From NCBI GenBank assembly GCA_903933115.1, contig CAIZIT010000063.1, forward strand, positions 62,001 through 126,000: a stretch of 64,000 bases of DNA, written 5' to 3'. Each line of letters opens with the position of its first letter. Position 1 is the first letter of the stretch. The position numbers and the translations under genes were made by a program. The stretch comes from an uncultured Burkholderiales bacterium. Lineage in GTDB: Bacteria; Pseudomonadota; Gammaproteobacteria; Burkholderiales; Burkholderiaceae_C. Below, in pieces: positions 56,154-64,000 of the stretch. The notes below the pieces were generated by a model, which was not told where the DNA came from, did no database searches, and was given only the letters and a program-made list of their open reading frames with translations.

Positions 56154-57941
56154 ATGGACACAACCAAATCGCAAGCAACTGCAGTTGCTGCAAACCCACT
56201 TCATGCTTACAACGAGACACCAGTCGAATTGATGGGCTCAGAGGTGATGGTCAAGGCCTTGCAGGCCGAGGGCGTTAAACATGTATGGGGCTACCCTGGT
56301 GGTGCAGTGCTCTACATTTATGACGCGCTTTACAAACAAAACACCATTCAACACGTGCTTGTTCGCCACGAACAAGCTGCAGTACACGCCGCTGATGGCT
56401 ATGCAAGAGCCACTGGAGATGTGGGCGTCGCGCTCGTGACCTCAGGTCCAGGCGTGACCAATGCCATCACTGGGATTGCCACCGCTTACATGGACAGCAT
56501 TCCACTGGTGGTGATCACGGGCCAAGTGCCCACCCACGCCATTGGCCTAGATGCTTTCCAAGAGTGCGACACCGTAGGCATCACACGCCCCATCGTCAAG
56601 CACAACTTTTTGGTCAAAGACGTCAAGGATTTGGCGATCACGATCAAAAAAGCCTTTCACATCGCCAGAACAGGTCGTCCAGGACCTGTTGTGGTAGACA
56701 TTCCAAAGGACGTCTCTTTCAACAAAACCATGTACCACGGGTACCATGAAAGTGTTGAGATGCGCTCCTACAATCCCGTTAAAAAGGGCCATTCTGGCCA
56801 GATCAAAAAGGCTCTTCAGCTTCTTCAAAACGCCAAGCGTCCCTTCATTTACACGGGTGGTGGTGTCTTGATGAGCGAAGCCTCTCAAGAGCTCAGAACC
56901 TTGGTGGACATGCTGGGTGTGCCTTGCACGAGCACATTGATGGGCCTGGGCGCATACCCCGCCTCTGATCGAAAGTTTTTGGGCATGCTCGGTATGCATG
57001 GCACCATCGAGGCCAACAATGCGATGCAAAACTGTGATGTGTTGCTGGCTGTTGGGGCGCGTTTTGATGACCGTGTGATTGGAAACCCCAAGCACTTTGC
57101 TCAAAACGAGAGAAAAATCGTTCACATTGACATCGATCCTTCGAGCATTTCTAAACGTGTGAAGGTGGACGTGCCCATCGTGGGCGATGTCAAAGAGGTG
57201 CTGACCGAGATGATCGCCATGATCAGGGAGAGTTCGCAAAAAATCGACCCCAATGCACTGGCATCTTGGTGGGAGAGTTTGGAGCTTTTGCGTTCAAGAG
57301 ATTGCTTGAAATACGACCGAACCAACACCTCCGTCATCAAACCCCAATATGTCGTTGAGACCTTGTGGAACATGACCAAAGATGCGGATGCCTATGTGAC
57401 ATCCGATGTGGGGCAACACCAAATGTGGGCCGCACAGTATTACCGTTTCGATGAGCCAAGAAGGTGGATCAACTCTGGTGGTCTAGGCACCATGGGCGTG
57501 GGCATTCCCTACGCCATGGGCATTAAATTGGCCAAACCTGAGTCGGAAGTCTTTTGCGTGACAGGTGAAGGCTCAGTACAAATGTGTATTCAAGAGCTTT
57601 CGACTTGTTTGCAATACAACACGCCGATCAAAATCATGGCCTTGAACAACCGTTACCTCGGTATGGTCCGTCAATGGCAAGAGATTGAGTACTCCGGTCG
57701 CTACAGCAGCAGCTATATGGATGCTTTGCCCGACTTTGTGAAGCTGGCCCAAGCTTACGGTCATGTGGGCATGCTCATTGAGCGCCCTGAGGACGTCGAG
57801 CCTGCTCTCAGAGAGGCAAGGGCGCTCAAAGACAGAACGGTTTTCATGGACTTTAGAACCGATCCGACTGAGAACGTTTTCCCCATGGTTCAAGCCGGTA
57901 AGGGCATCACTGAGATGCTTTTGGGCAGCGAGGATCTTTGA
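56154..57941 (+). CDS. ilvB: Acetolactate synthase large subunit
   Basis: 595 residues, thiamine diphosphate enzyme for the first step of valine, leucine and isoleucine synthesis. N-terminal VKHVWGYPGGAVLYIYDAL, the catalytic Glu in HVLVRHEQAAVHAADGYAR, FAD domain (GMLGMHGTIEANNAM), and the ThDP-binding GEGSVQMCIQELSTCLQYNTP motif are present. AAAGG at 56139-56143 is the ribosome-binding site. First gene of ilvB-ilvH-ilvC. Confidence 0.96.
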   Translation: MDTTKSQATAVAANPLHAYNETPVELMGSEVMVKALQAEGVKHVWGYPGGAVLYIYDALYKQNTIQHVLVRHEQAAVHAADGYARATGDVGVALVTSGPGVTNAITGIATAYMDSIPLVVITGQVPTHAIGLDAFQECDTVGITRPIVKHNFLVKDVKDLAITIKKAFHIARTGRPGPVVVDIPKDVSFNKTMYHGYHESVEMRSYNPVKKGHSGQIKKALQLLQNAKRPFIYTGGGVLMSEASQELRTLVDMLGVPCTSTLMGLGAYPASDRKFLGMLGMHGTIEANNAMQNCDVLLAVGARFDDRVIGNPKHFAQNERKIVHIDIDPSSISKRVKVDVPIVGDVKEVLTEMIAMIRESSQKIDPNALASWWESLELLRSRDCLKYDRTNTSVIKPQYVVETLWNMTKDADAYVTSDVGQHQMWAAQYYRFDEPRRWINSGGLGTMGVGIPYAMGIKLAKPESEVFCVTGEGSVQMCIQELSTCLQYNTPIKIMALNNRYLGMVRQWQEIEYSGRYSSSYMDALPDFVKLAQAYGHVGMLIERPEDVEPALREARALKDRTVFMDFRTDPTENVFPMVQAGKGITEMLLGSEDL

Positions 57942-58051
57942 TTCGTACCTTGAGGGTATGAGGACCGATTTATTTTTTTGTTGAATCTATTGATGGCCAA
58001 GCCCATGTCTGACCCATTCGTGGGGGAGGGCCTCAAAAAGAGGAAGCCACT

Positions 58052-58543
58052 GTGAAACATATTATTTCTGTACTTTTAGAAAACGAACCTGGTGCTTTGT
58101 CACGCGTGGTTGGATTGTTCTCTGCTCGAGGCTACAACATCGAGTCTTTGACTGTCGCTCCCACTGAAGACCCCAGTTTATCGAGGATGACTCTTCAAAC
58201 CACGGGCTCAGACGATGTGATTGAACAAATCACCAAACATTTGAACCGATTGATTGAAGTGGTCAAGGTGGTGGATTTGACAGAGGGGCCCTACACAGAG
58301 CGTGAGTTGATGCTGGTGAAGGTTCGTGCGGTTGGCAAAGAGCGCGAGGAGATGAAGCGCATGGCGGATATCTTTCGCGGTCGCATCATTGATGTGACGG
58401 ACAAAAGCTATACCCTCGAGCTCACGGGCGACCAAGCGAAGAATGATGCATTTTTGCAAGCCGTTGACAGTTCTGCAATCCTTGAGACCGTTAGAACGGG
58501 ACCTTGTGGAATTGGCAGAGGCGAGCGGATTTTAAGAGTTTGA
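58052..58543 (+). CDS. ilvH: Acetolactate synthase small (regulatory) subunit
   Basis: 163 residues from GTG 58052 with AGAGGAAG just upstream. The N-terminal ACT domain KHIISVLLENEPGALSRVVG, with SARGYNIESLTVAPTEDP, binds valine for feedback inhibition. The C-terminal half activates the large subunit. It lies 110 bases after ilvB and 32 before ilvC. Confidence 0.96.
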   Translation: MKHIISVLLENEPGALSRVVGLFSARGYNIESLTVAPTEDPSLSRMTLQTTGSDDVIEQITKHLNRLIEVVKVVDLTEGPYTERELMLVKVRAVGKEREEMKRMADIFRGRIIDVTDKSYTLELTGDQAKNDAFLQAVDSSAILETVRTGPCGIGRGERILRV

Positions 58544-58548
58544 ATTAA

Positions 58549-59592
<1,044 letters not shown>

Positions 59593-59616
59593 TCTCGTTT
59601 TCAGTTCTTGGAGCAT

Positions 59617-59659
59617 AAAAAACCAGCCGAGGCTTTGAGGAGCTTTGGCTGGTTTTTTT
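59617..59659 (+). terminator. Intrinsic terminator of ilvBHC
   Basis: AAAAAACCAGCC (59617-59628) pairs with GGCTGGTTTTTT (59647-59658), and the T-run extends to 59659. It starts 25 bases after the ilvC stop codon. Confidence 0.9.
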
Positions 59660-59731
59660 GTTTGAGGACCATGAAGTCCGTCAAGGGCGCTATAGGTCAA
59701 ACACAATCATTTCTCCACTGAATTTTGCTTT

Positions 59732-61048
59732 TTAAAACAGCAAGAGACCAATCATCGCCGCTGACAAACAAGTGGACAATGTGCCAATCAGCAATGACTT
59801 TGCGCCCATTTGCACGATCTCCCTTTGTCTTTCAGGTGCCATGGAGCCCATTCCAGCGATGACAATGCCAAGACTGCCAAAGTTGGCAAACCCACAAAGC
59901 AAATAGGTCAATAAAACCCTCGAGTGTTCACTGATCGCGTCGGTGCTCAGTTTAGAGAGGTCCAAATAAGCGATGAATTCGTTCAGCACCAATTTCTCTC
60001 CCATCAATTGACCCGCCACTGCTGTGTCTCTCCACTCAATGCCGAGTGTCCAAGAAAAAGGTTGCATGATCCAGCCAATGATGCGCTGTATCGTGAGGGC
60101 TGAGCCATTCATATCGGGCAAGAGTTGAAGAATGCTGTTCCCTAAGGAAACCAAGGCGACCAAAACGATCAGCATCGCGATCACACTGGCCAAGAGTTTC
60201 ATGCCTTGGAAGGTGCCGTCGCTGATGGCATCCATGGTGCTTTGGTACTTTTTATGGGCGTCCGTGGTGTGGAGAAGAGCTTTGATGTAACTCTTGAGGC
60301 CATGGCCTTGAAGATCAGCATCATCGAGCTTGGAGGGTGGAGTTTCAAAAAGCACTTCTTTAGGAACCGCCACCAAGCTTAAAACGATCGCTCCAGGTGC
60401 ACTGATCAAGGAGGCGATGATCAGGTGAGTCACCACATGAGGTACAGCGTTTTGAAGAAAGCTTGCATAAATCACCAATACGGTACCAGAGATGGTAGAC
60501 ATGCCTGTGCTCATCACCACAAAGAGCTCTGCCTTGGACAATCCGGACAAGTAGGGCCTGATGAGCAAAGGCGCCTCTACTATTCCCACAAAGACAGTAG
60601 CAATGCTGGCAAAAGACGTGGCCCCAGTCACGTTCAGGACTTTTCCAAGAAGCCATGCAAATGCCCCGATGACCAGCGGCAAGACACGCCAGTAGTAGAG
60701 AAGGGAAGAAAGTGCGCTGAAGATCAAAATCATCGGCAAAGCTTGTAATCCAAGAATAAAGGACATGCCAGGGGTTTTTTCCTCAAAGGGCAAGGGTCCA
60801 CCCCCTAGGTAGCCAAAGACCAAGGACGTTCCGGCTTGAGTGGCTTTTTGAAGTTGGAGCACACTCTCATTCAAAGAGCCTAAAAAACTTTGAATGAAAG
60901 GCACTTTCAGTAAAATCAAAGCCAAAAGAAATTGGAACAACAAACCCTTGAGAAGATTTTTGTAATCGATGTTGGAACGATTGTCGCTAACAGCGATCGA
61001 GATCAACAAAATGATCACAATTCCAATGAGAGATTGATAATGATTCAT
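59732..61048 (-). CDS. CNT (NupC) family concentrative nucleoside transporter
   Basis: 438 residues from ATG 61048 (MNHYQSLIGIVIILLISIAV); a TTG at 61099 is in frame but less likely. About 10-12 membrane helices. Characteristic segments are FVGIVEAPLLIRPYLSGLSKAELFVVMSTGM and, in the second half, NEFIAYLDL and LTYLLCGFANFGSLGIVIAGMG. It imports nucleosides with H+ or Na+. It is the third gene of a leftward operon after the BtaA-like and GNAT-like genes, starting 47 bases after the latter's stop. Nucleoside transport beside a SAM-consuming transferase suggests handling of methylthioadenosine, which is inference. Confidence 0.88.
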   Translation of the reverse strand: MNHYQSLIGIVIILLISIAVSDNRSNIDYKNLLKGLLFQFLLALILLKVPFIQSFLGSLNESVLQLQKATQAGTSLVFGYLGGGPLPFEEKTPGMSFILGLQALPMILIFSALSSLLYYWRVLPLVIGAFAWLLGKVLNVTGATSFASIATVFVGIVEAPLLIRPYLSGLSKAELFVVMSTGMSTISGTVLVIYASFLQNAVPHVVTHLIIASLISAPGAIVLSLVAVPKEVLFETPPSKLDDADLQGHGLKSYIKALLHTTDAHKKYQSTMDAISDGTFQGMKLLASVIAMLIVLVALVSLGNSILQLLPDMNGSALTIQRIIGWIMQPFSWTLGIEWRDTAVAGQLMGEKLVLNEFIAYLDLSKLSTDAISEHSRVLLTYLLCGFANFGSLGIVIAGMGSMAPERQREIVQMGAKSLLIGTLSTCLSAAMIGLLLF

Positions 61049-61095
61049 GCCTAATGCCTTGAGCAAAACAAATGGAACCCGACGGGTCAAAACAC

Positions 61096-62136
61096 TCAAG
61101 CACCTCTTTGGATCAAATCTTGTTCGCTCAAGTGCTTGGTCCTTTTTGAAACCCAGTGCATCAATCGAGCTTTCCAGTTCAAAAAGGAGGAAGGTGTTTT
61201 GACCGCAGTATACTCAAGTCGACCCACTGCTCCTCGTTTACGTTTAAAGTCTCCAGCGCCTGAGCTGTAATTGAGCATCAGTTGATGCTCCAAGGTGTAG
61301 TTGAAAATGGCGGCAAATAAGAGTCTATAAATGCCTGGTCCGGACTCGCTTTCAATGTAGCCCAGAGCTGGGACCGTCAAGGTGTCGTCTATTTGGTGCA
61401 GAAGTGCAAATGCGACCGTCTCACCTTGTTCGTTTTTTAGGCACAATGAGGACATGTAAGCCGAATTGATCATGTCCCTGAAAAAAGTCGGCGTGTAGTT
61501 GGCGTTGAACACGCTGTGCTTTTGGATGTAAATCAAATCGTAGAGGTGTTGAAGCCACGTGGCCTCTTTTTCATCAACGACAGTGACGAGTTCGACCAAC
61601 AATTGCGATTTTTTAAGTGCGCCGATGTCCCGCATCAAATGAGAGGGCTTGCTCTTCATGCCCTGTCTTAAATCGAATTCATAAATCACACGAGCAGGTA
61701 AGAGCGCAAAGCCCAAGCTGATCAATTCTTCGATCAGTTGAGCGTGTTGATGAATCAATAAGTTGCGCACAAAAACAAAGCGCTGGCTTTGACTTTGCGC
61801 TTCCAAGCGGCATTTGTCTAGTATCTTCTTGTTTTCCTCAACAGGCCAAACATTGGTAGAGACAGGAAAGTTGCCAACGATGATGTTGCTGTTCAAACCC
61901 ATCAAATTTGCAAAATGCGAGAGCAGTTGGAGACCTTTTTTTAGTAAAAAGTGTCCTTTGACTTCCTCTGCGGCGTAATCGAACCAAGCTATTTTTGGGG
62001 AAGTGATGTAGCAGTTGGCTTTTGGCCCTTCCTCCTTTGTGATGGTGAGGGGCAGAGCGCTTTGTTCATAATGGAGCTCAGCGCCTGCATTCACCATCCA
62101 CTCTTGGAGGGAATGGCCCCACTGGGGCTCATTCAT
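61096..62136 (-). CDS. GNAT/FemAB-like acyltransferase coupled to the BtaA-like gene
   Basis: 346 residues from ATG 62136. This start overlaps the BtaA-like stop codon by one base (TGATG), so translation is coupled; longer frames read through the previous gene and are rejected. The C-terminal part (FRDMINSAYMSSLCLKNEQGETVAFALLHQ, then YIESESGPGIYRLLFAAIF and the basic GAGDFKRKRGAVGRLEYTAV) looks like the acetyl/acyl-transferase domain of BcsL/FemAB-type GNAT proteins. The N-terminal half is unclear. By context it may act on the lipid headgroup or chain made by the BtaA-like enzyme. Exact reaction unknown. Confidence 0.78.
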   Translation of the reverse strand: MNEPQWGHSLQEWMVNAGAELHYEQSALPLTITKEEGPKANCYITSPKIAWFDYAAEEVKGHFLLKKGLQLLSHFANLMGLNSNIIVGNFPVSTNVWPVEENKKILDKCRLEAQSQSQRFVFVRNLLIHQHAQLIEELISLGFALLPARVIYEFDLRQGMKSKPSHLMRDIGALKKSQLLVELVTVVDEKEATWLQHLYDLIYIQKHSVFNANYTPTFFRDMINSAYMSSLCLKNEQGETVAFALLHQIDDTLTVPALGYIESESGPGIYRLLFAAIFNYTLEHQLMLNYSSGAGDFKRKRGAVGRLEYTAVKTPSSFLNWKARLMHWVSKRTKHLSEQDLIQRGA

Positions 62137-63377
62137 CAAGGATTCAATCGATAAAGGTGAAGGGCACCGTAGATGCCTGATCGATCCAGAGGTCCAAGGC
62201 TGTCGCTGACTTGTGCGTCTCTTGTCCAACGATTGGCCAACGTGCCTGTGAGACACGCATCCACTGGGGATTGAGTGCCAGCCGTCCTGAAAATGACCCT
62301 GGCACCTGGTTTTGCCGCCACGGTGATGGCGTTCCACACAGCGGTCAATTCTTGAGGGGTCATCCAGTCTTGGGCATCCAACAAGTTCACGATATCGACC
62401 GATTGTGGGCCCAATTGAACCAGTTTTTCTCGAATGTTATTGTGCTCAATCGAAATCTTATGAACGCTGTCTCTTAAGAAGGCATAGTTTTCTTTGGCCA
62501 AATAGGGTGGAAGAGCACTTTGGCCCGTTTCATCGTATTTTCGTGCATAGGCTTGCCAAGCAAAGTAATTGTCCTTAATAGGAACAACCGTTGCCAGTTG
62601 ACGGGCACGTTGCTTTAAGATTTCAGACATTTGCTCGGGTTTGTTGTCACACAAAGCGAGGTGCTGGCTTGGAGGGATGCCAAGGTTGTAAAGCGCATAA
62701 GGACTGCTGCAAATTTTAGTCACCAATCTTGAGTCAAAGATCTTCGCAACTTTTTGATCAAACCAATTTTTTTGGTCTTCAACGGTCTTTTGTTCTAGCA
62801 ATTCAGACAACTTCACGCCATGGAGTTTTGCTCCCACATGAATGATGCCGATGATTTGCCCCAATAGCCCGTATTTGTAAAATCCCTTGGCGAACATTTG
62901 AATTCTCTTGGACCCCAAAGGACCGCTTTCCCAATATTGCCTGCTCTCGGCGTCCAAGACTGGTGCAATAATGGCGTTATAGATCCGAACATTGCTGGTT
63001 GATTTTGCGATGCCGAAAAATCTAAAGAAGTCCTCGTGGTACTCAAGCGTTTTGATGGCTGCAATTTTCAAGTTGTTCAAAGCAATATGCGCATGATTGA
63101 GATCAACCACTGAAATTTTGGCAGGATTGGCCATGAGGTAAGACAAAGCGTTGCATCCACCGGAAGCAATGGTCAGCATGTGGTCTGTATCCTTGATGGA
63201 CAGTGCTTTCATGTCAACAATCGGATCTTCCCAAATTTGGGTATAGACCAATCGATCAAACCACATGGCAAATATTTTGTCCTTGAGCGTTGCTTTAGAT
63301 TTGTGACCAAAGACTGCGTTGTCGAGAAGCACCTTTGATTTCTTCAAGCTTAGCGTTGGATTTTGAGTTGCATTCAT
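62136..63377 (-). CDS. btaA: BtaA-like (DUF3419) SAM:diacylglycerol 3-amino-3-carboxypropyltransferase
   Basis: 413 residues from ATG 63377 (MNATQNPTLSLK), with AAGGA 12 bases upstream; a further ATG at 63437 would lie before the likely transcription start. The signature RLVYTQIWEDPIVDMKALSI, LTIASGGCNALSYLM and VVDLNHAHIALNNLKIAAIK is that of BtaA, and VNLLDAQDWMTPQELTAVWNAI with GARVIFRTAG the second conserved block. BtaA moves the aminocarboxypropyl group of SAM to diacylglycerol, giving diacylglyceryl-homoserine and methylthioadenosine, the first step of phosphorus-free betaine lipids. The usual methyltransferase BtaB is absent; a GNAT-like and a nucleoside transporter gene follow. Confidence 0.85.
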   Translation of the reverse strand: MNATQNPTLSLKKSKVLLDNAVFGHKSKATLKDKIFAMWFDRLVYTQIWEDPIVDMKALSIKDTDHMLTIASGGCNALSYLMANPAKISVVDLNHAHIALNNLKIAAIKTLEYHEDFFRFFGIAKSTSNVRIYNAIIAPVLDAESRQYWESGPLGSKRIQMFAKGFYKYGLLGQIIGIIHVGAKLHGVKLSELLEQKTVEDQKNWFDQKVAKIFDSRLVTKICSSPYALYNLGIPPSQHLALCDNKPEQMSEILKQRARQLATVVPIKDNYFAWQAYARKYDETGQSALPPYLAKENYAFLRDSVHKISIEHNNIREKLVQLGPQSVDIVNLLDAQDWMTPQELTAVWNAITVAAKPGARVIFRTAGTQSPVDACLTGTLANRWTRDAQVSDSLGPLDRSGIYGALHLYRLNP

Positions 63378-63452
63378 GTTAGAAATAAATCCTTGTTGAT
63401 GTAAAGATGTGTCAATTGTGAACTTTGAATATTTCATTTGAATGTTGCTTTT

Positions 63453-63470
63453 GTGACTTCTTGGTGACGT
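63453..63470 (-). promoter_or_regulatory. Pho-box-like repeat upstream of the BtaA-like operon
   Basis: On the minus strand ACGTCAC-CAAG-AAGTCAC has two perfect GTCAC cores 11 bases apart, about 10 of 14 Pho-box positions. A -10-like TCAAAT (63441-63436) follows after 11 bases. Transcription would begin near 63428, which favours the ATG at 63377 as start of the BtaA-like gene. Confidence 0.4.
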
Positions 63471-63613
63471 AACAGTGTGTTGAATGTTTGATAAAGGTTT
63501 AAAAATATCAAATAAATGTTCGGTTTTTGACTTGCTTTCGTGAACACCAAGGCTTATGTCATCAAGTTTTAATTTAAGACAGGTAATATATTTGCCAAAT
63601 ATTGGTCATCAAA

Positions 63614-64000
63614 ATGTCAAATTACTTTTCAGCTCCAACTCGCCGATTGCTTTTGTCGCTCTTGGCTTTTGTTGCACTATCAGGTTGTGCAATCAATACC
63701 TTTTTGGTCGATCAAGTTGCCAAGTCGGTTGTGACCGAGGATGCGCAGGAGGAAGACTTGTTGCTGGCGCGCGATGCGAGTCCGTTTTATCTGAAATTGA
63801 CAGAAAATTTATTGTTGAGTTCTCCTGCAAATTTGAAGTTGGCTGAGTCGGTTTCTGCAGGTTTCACACAATACGCCTATGCCTTTATTGCCTTTGAGGC
63901 CGATAAGTTAGAGGCTCGCGATTACAAGGGTGCAGAAATTTTGAGGGAGCGTGCCTCCAAGATGTACGCACGTGCTTACCGACATGCCATGAAAACATGG
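63614..64000 (+). CDS. TatT-like (TRAP transporter T-component family) lipoprotein, 5' part
   Basis: 129 codons run to the window edge. The start MSNYFSAPTRRLLLSLLAFV leads to the lipobox ALSGC at about residues 21-25, so it is a lipoprotein. The pattern DLLLARDASPFYLKLTENLLL, then AGFTQYAYAFIAFEADKLE and ILRERASKMYARAYRHAM with helical repeats is typical of TatT proteins associated with TRAP transporters. In that system it is thought to be a periplasmic trimer near the substrate-binding protein. The rest, and any TRAP genes, are beyond the window. Confidence 0.8.
   Translation, partial: MSNYFSAPTRRLLLSLLAFVALSGCAINTFLVDQVAKSVVTEDAQEEDLLLARDASPFYLKLTENLLLSSPANLKLAESVSAGFTQYAYAFIAFEADKLEARDYKGAEILRERASKMYARAYRHAMKTW

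Noticed and set aside
62137-62337. Longer N-terminus for the GNAT-like protein
   Set aside because: The extra 67 codons read through the BtaA-like gene in another frame and look random; the ATG at 62136 coupled to the stop codon is a better start.
63556-63846. 96-codon frame near the window end
   Set aside because: It is out of frame with the TatT-like lipoprotein gene, whose start, lipobox and helical repeats are convincing.

Overview
The window looks like a chromosomal segment of a betaproteobacterium of the order Burkholderiales, probably a Comamonadaceae-like freshwater or soil organism of moderate GC. This is inferred from three intact periplasmic receptors of the Bug/TctC family plus a fourth fragment, the trxA-rho-rpmE order, the 4.5S RNA-dnaX-ybaB-recR block, the nadE-glnB pair, and an ECF sigma-DUF3619-DUF3106-RDD block beside ilvBHC. 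No rRNA, tRNA, CRISPR array, insertion sequence or prophage was recognised. Almost all sequence is coding.

Layout. 1-12.5 kb is an organic-acid catabolic region: the end of an acyl-CoA synthetase, two family III CoA-transferases, an MmgE/PrpD protein, an acyl-CoA dehydrogenase, a crotonase, a PDC-lactonase-like amidohydrolase, a carboxymuconolactone-decarboxylase-like protein, a flavin reductase-like protein and three Bug receptors. It also holds a short in-frame scar that joins a glutathione S-transferase start to a Bug tail. 12.6-31.7 kb is mostly housekeeping: phoR, a MATE exporter, a membrane glycosyltransferase-like protein, rpmE, rho, trxA, a TonB receptor, a copper chaperone, 4.5S RNA, dnaX, ybaB, recR, mltD, gloB, a methyltransferase and rnhA. 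31.7-35 kb carries molybdenum cofactor genes (moaA, mobA, moeA). 35-38 kb pairs a proton-pumping and a soluble pyrophosphatase.

38.6-49.5 kb and 59.7-63.5 kb form the most interesting part, with a theme of phosphate scavenging and phosphate-free membrane lipids. Genes here are lplT, a GT4 glycosyltransferase, ugd, phoD, an unknown periplasmic protein, two tandem PhoA-type phosphatases (one soluble, one lipoprotein), ppk2, and an operon of a BtaA-like (DUF3419) lipid headgroup transferase, a GNAT/FemAB-like protein and a nucleoside transporter. I find 18-bp Pho-box-like direct repeats upstream of lplT, ugd, the phosphatase pair, ppk2 and, more weakly, the BtaA-like operon. Three of them sit exactly 10 nt before a -10-like hexamer, as in PhoB-activated promoters. 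phoR itself is at 12.7 kb without phoB beside it.

49.5-59.6 kb holds nadE-glnB, dgkA, an ECF sigma module and the branched-chain amino acid operon ilvB-ilvH-ilvC with a clear terminator. The window ends inside a TatT-type lipoprotein gene.

How the genes may work together (inference): under phosphate limitation PhoR (with a PhoB encoded elsewhere) would switch on secreted phosphatases and PPK2, while LplT, GT4, Ugd and the BtaA-like operon would allow phospholipids to be recycled and replaced by glyco- or homoserine-type lipids. The BtaA-GNAT-nucleoside-transporter operon lacks the usual BtaB methyltransferase and is my main candidate for an undescribed system.
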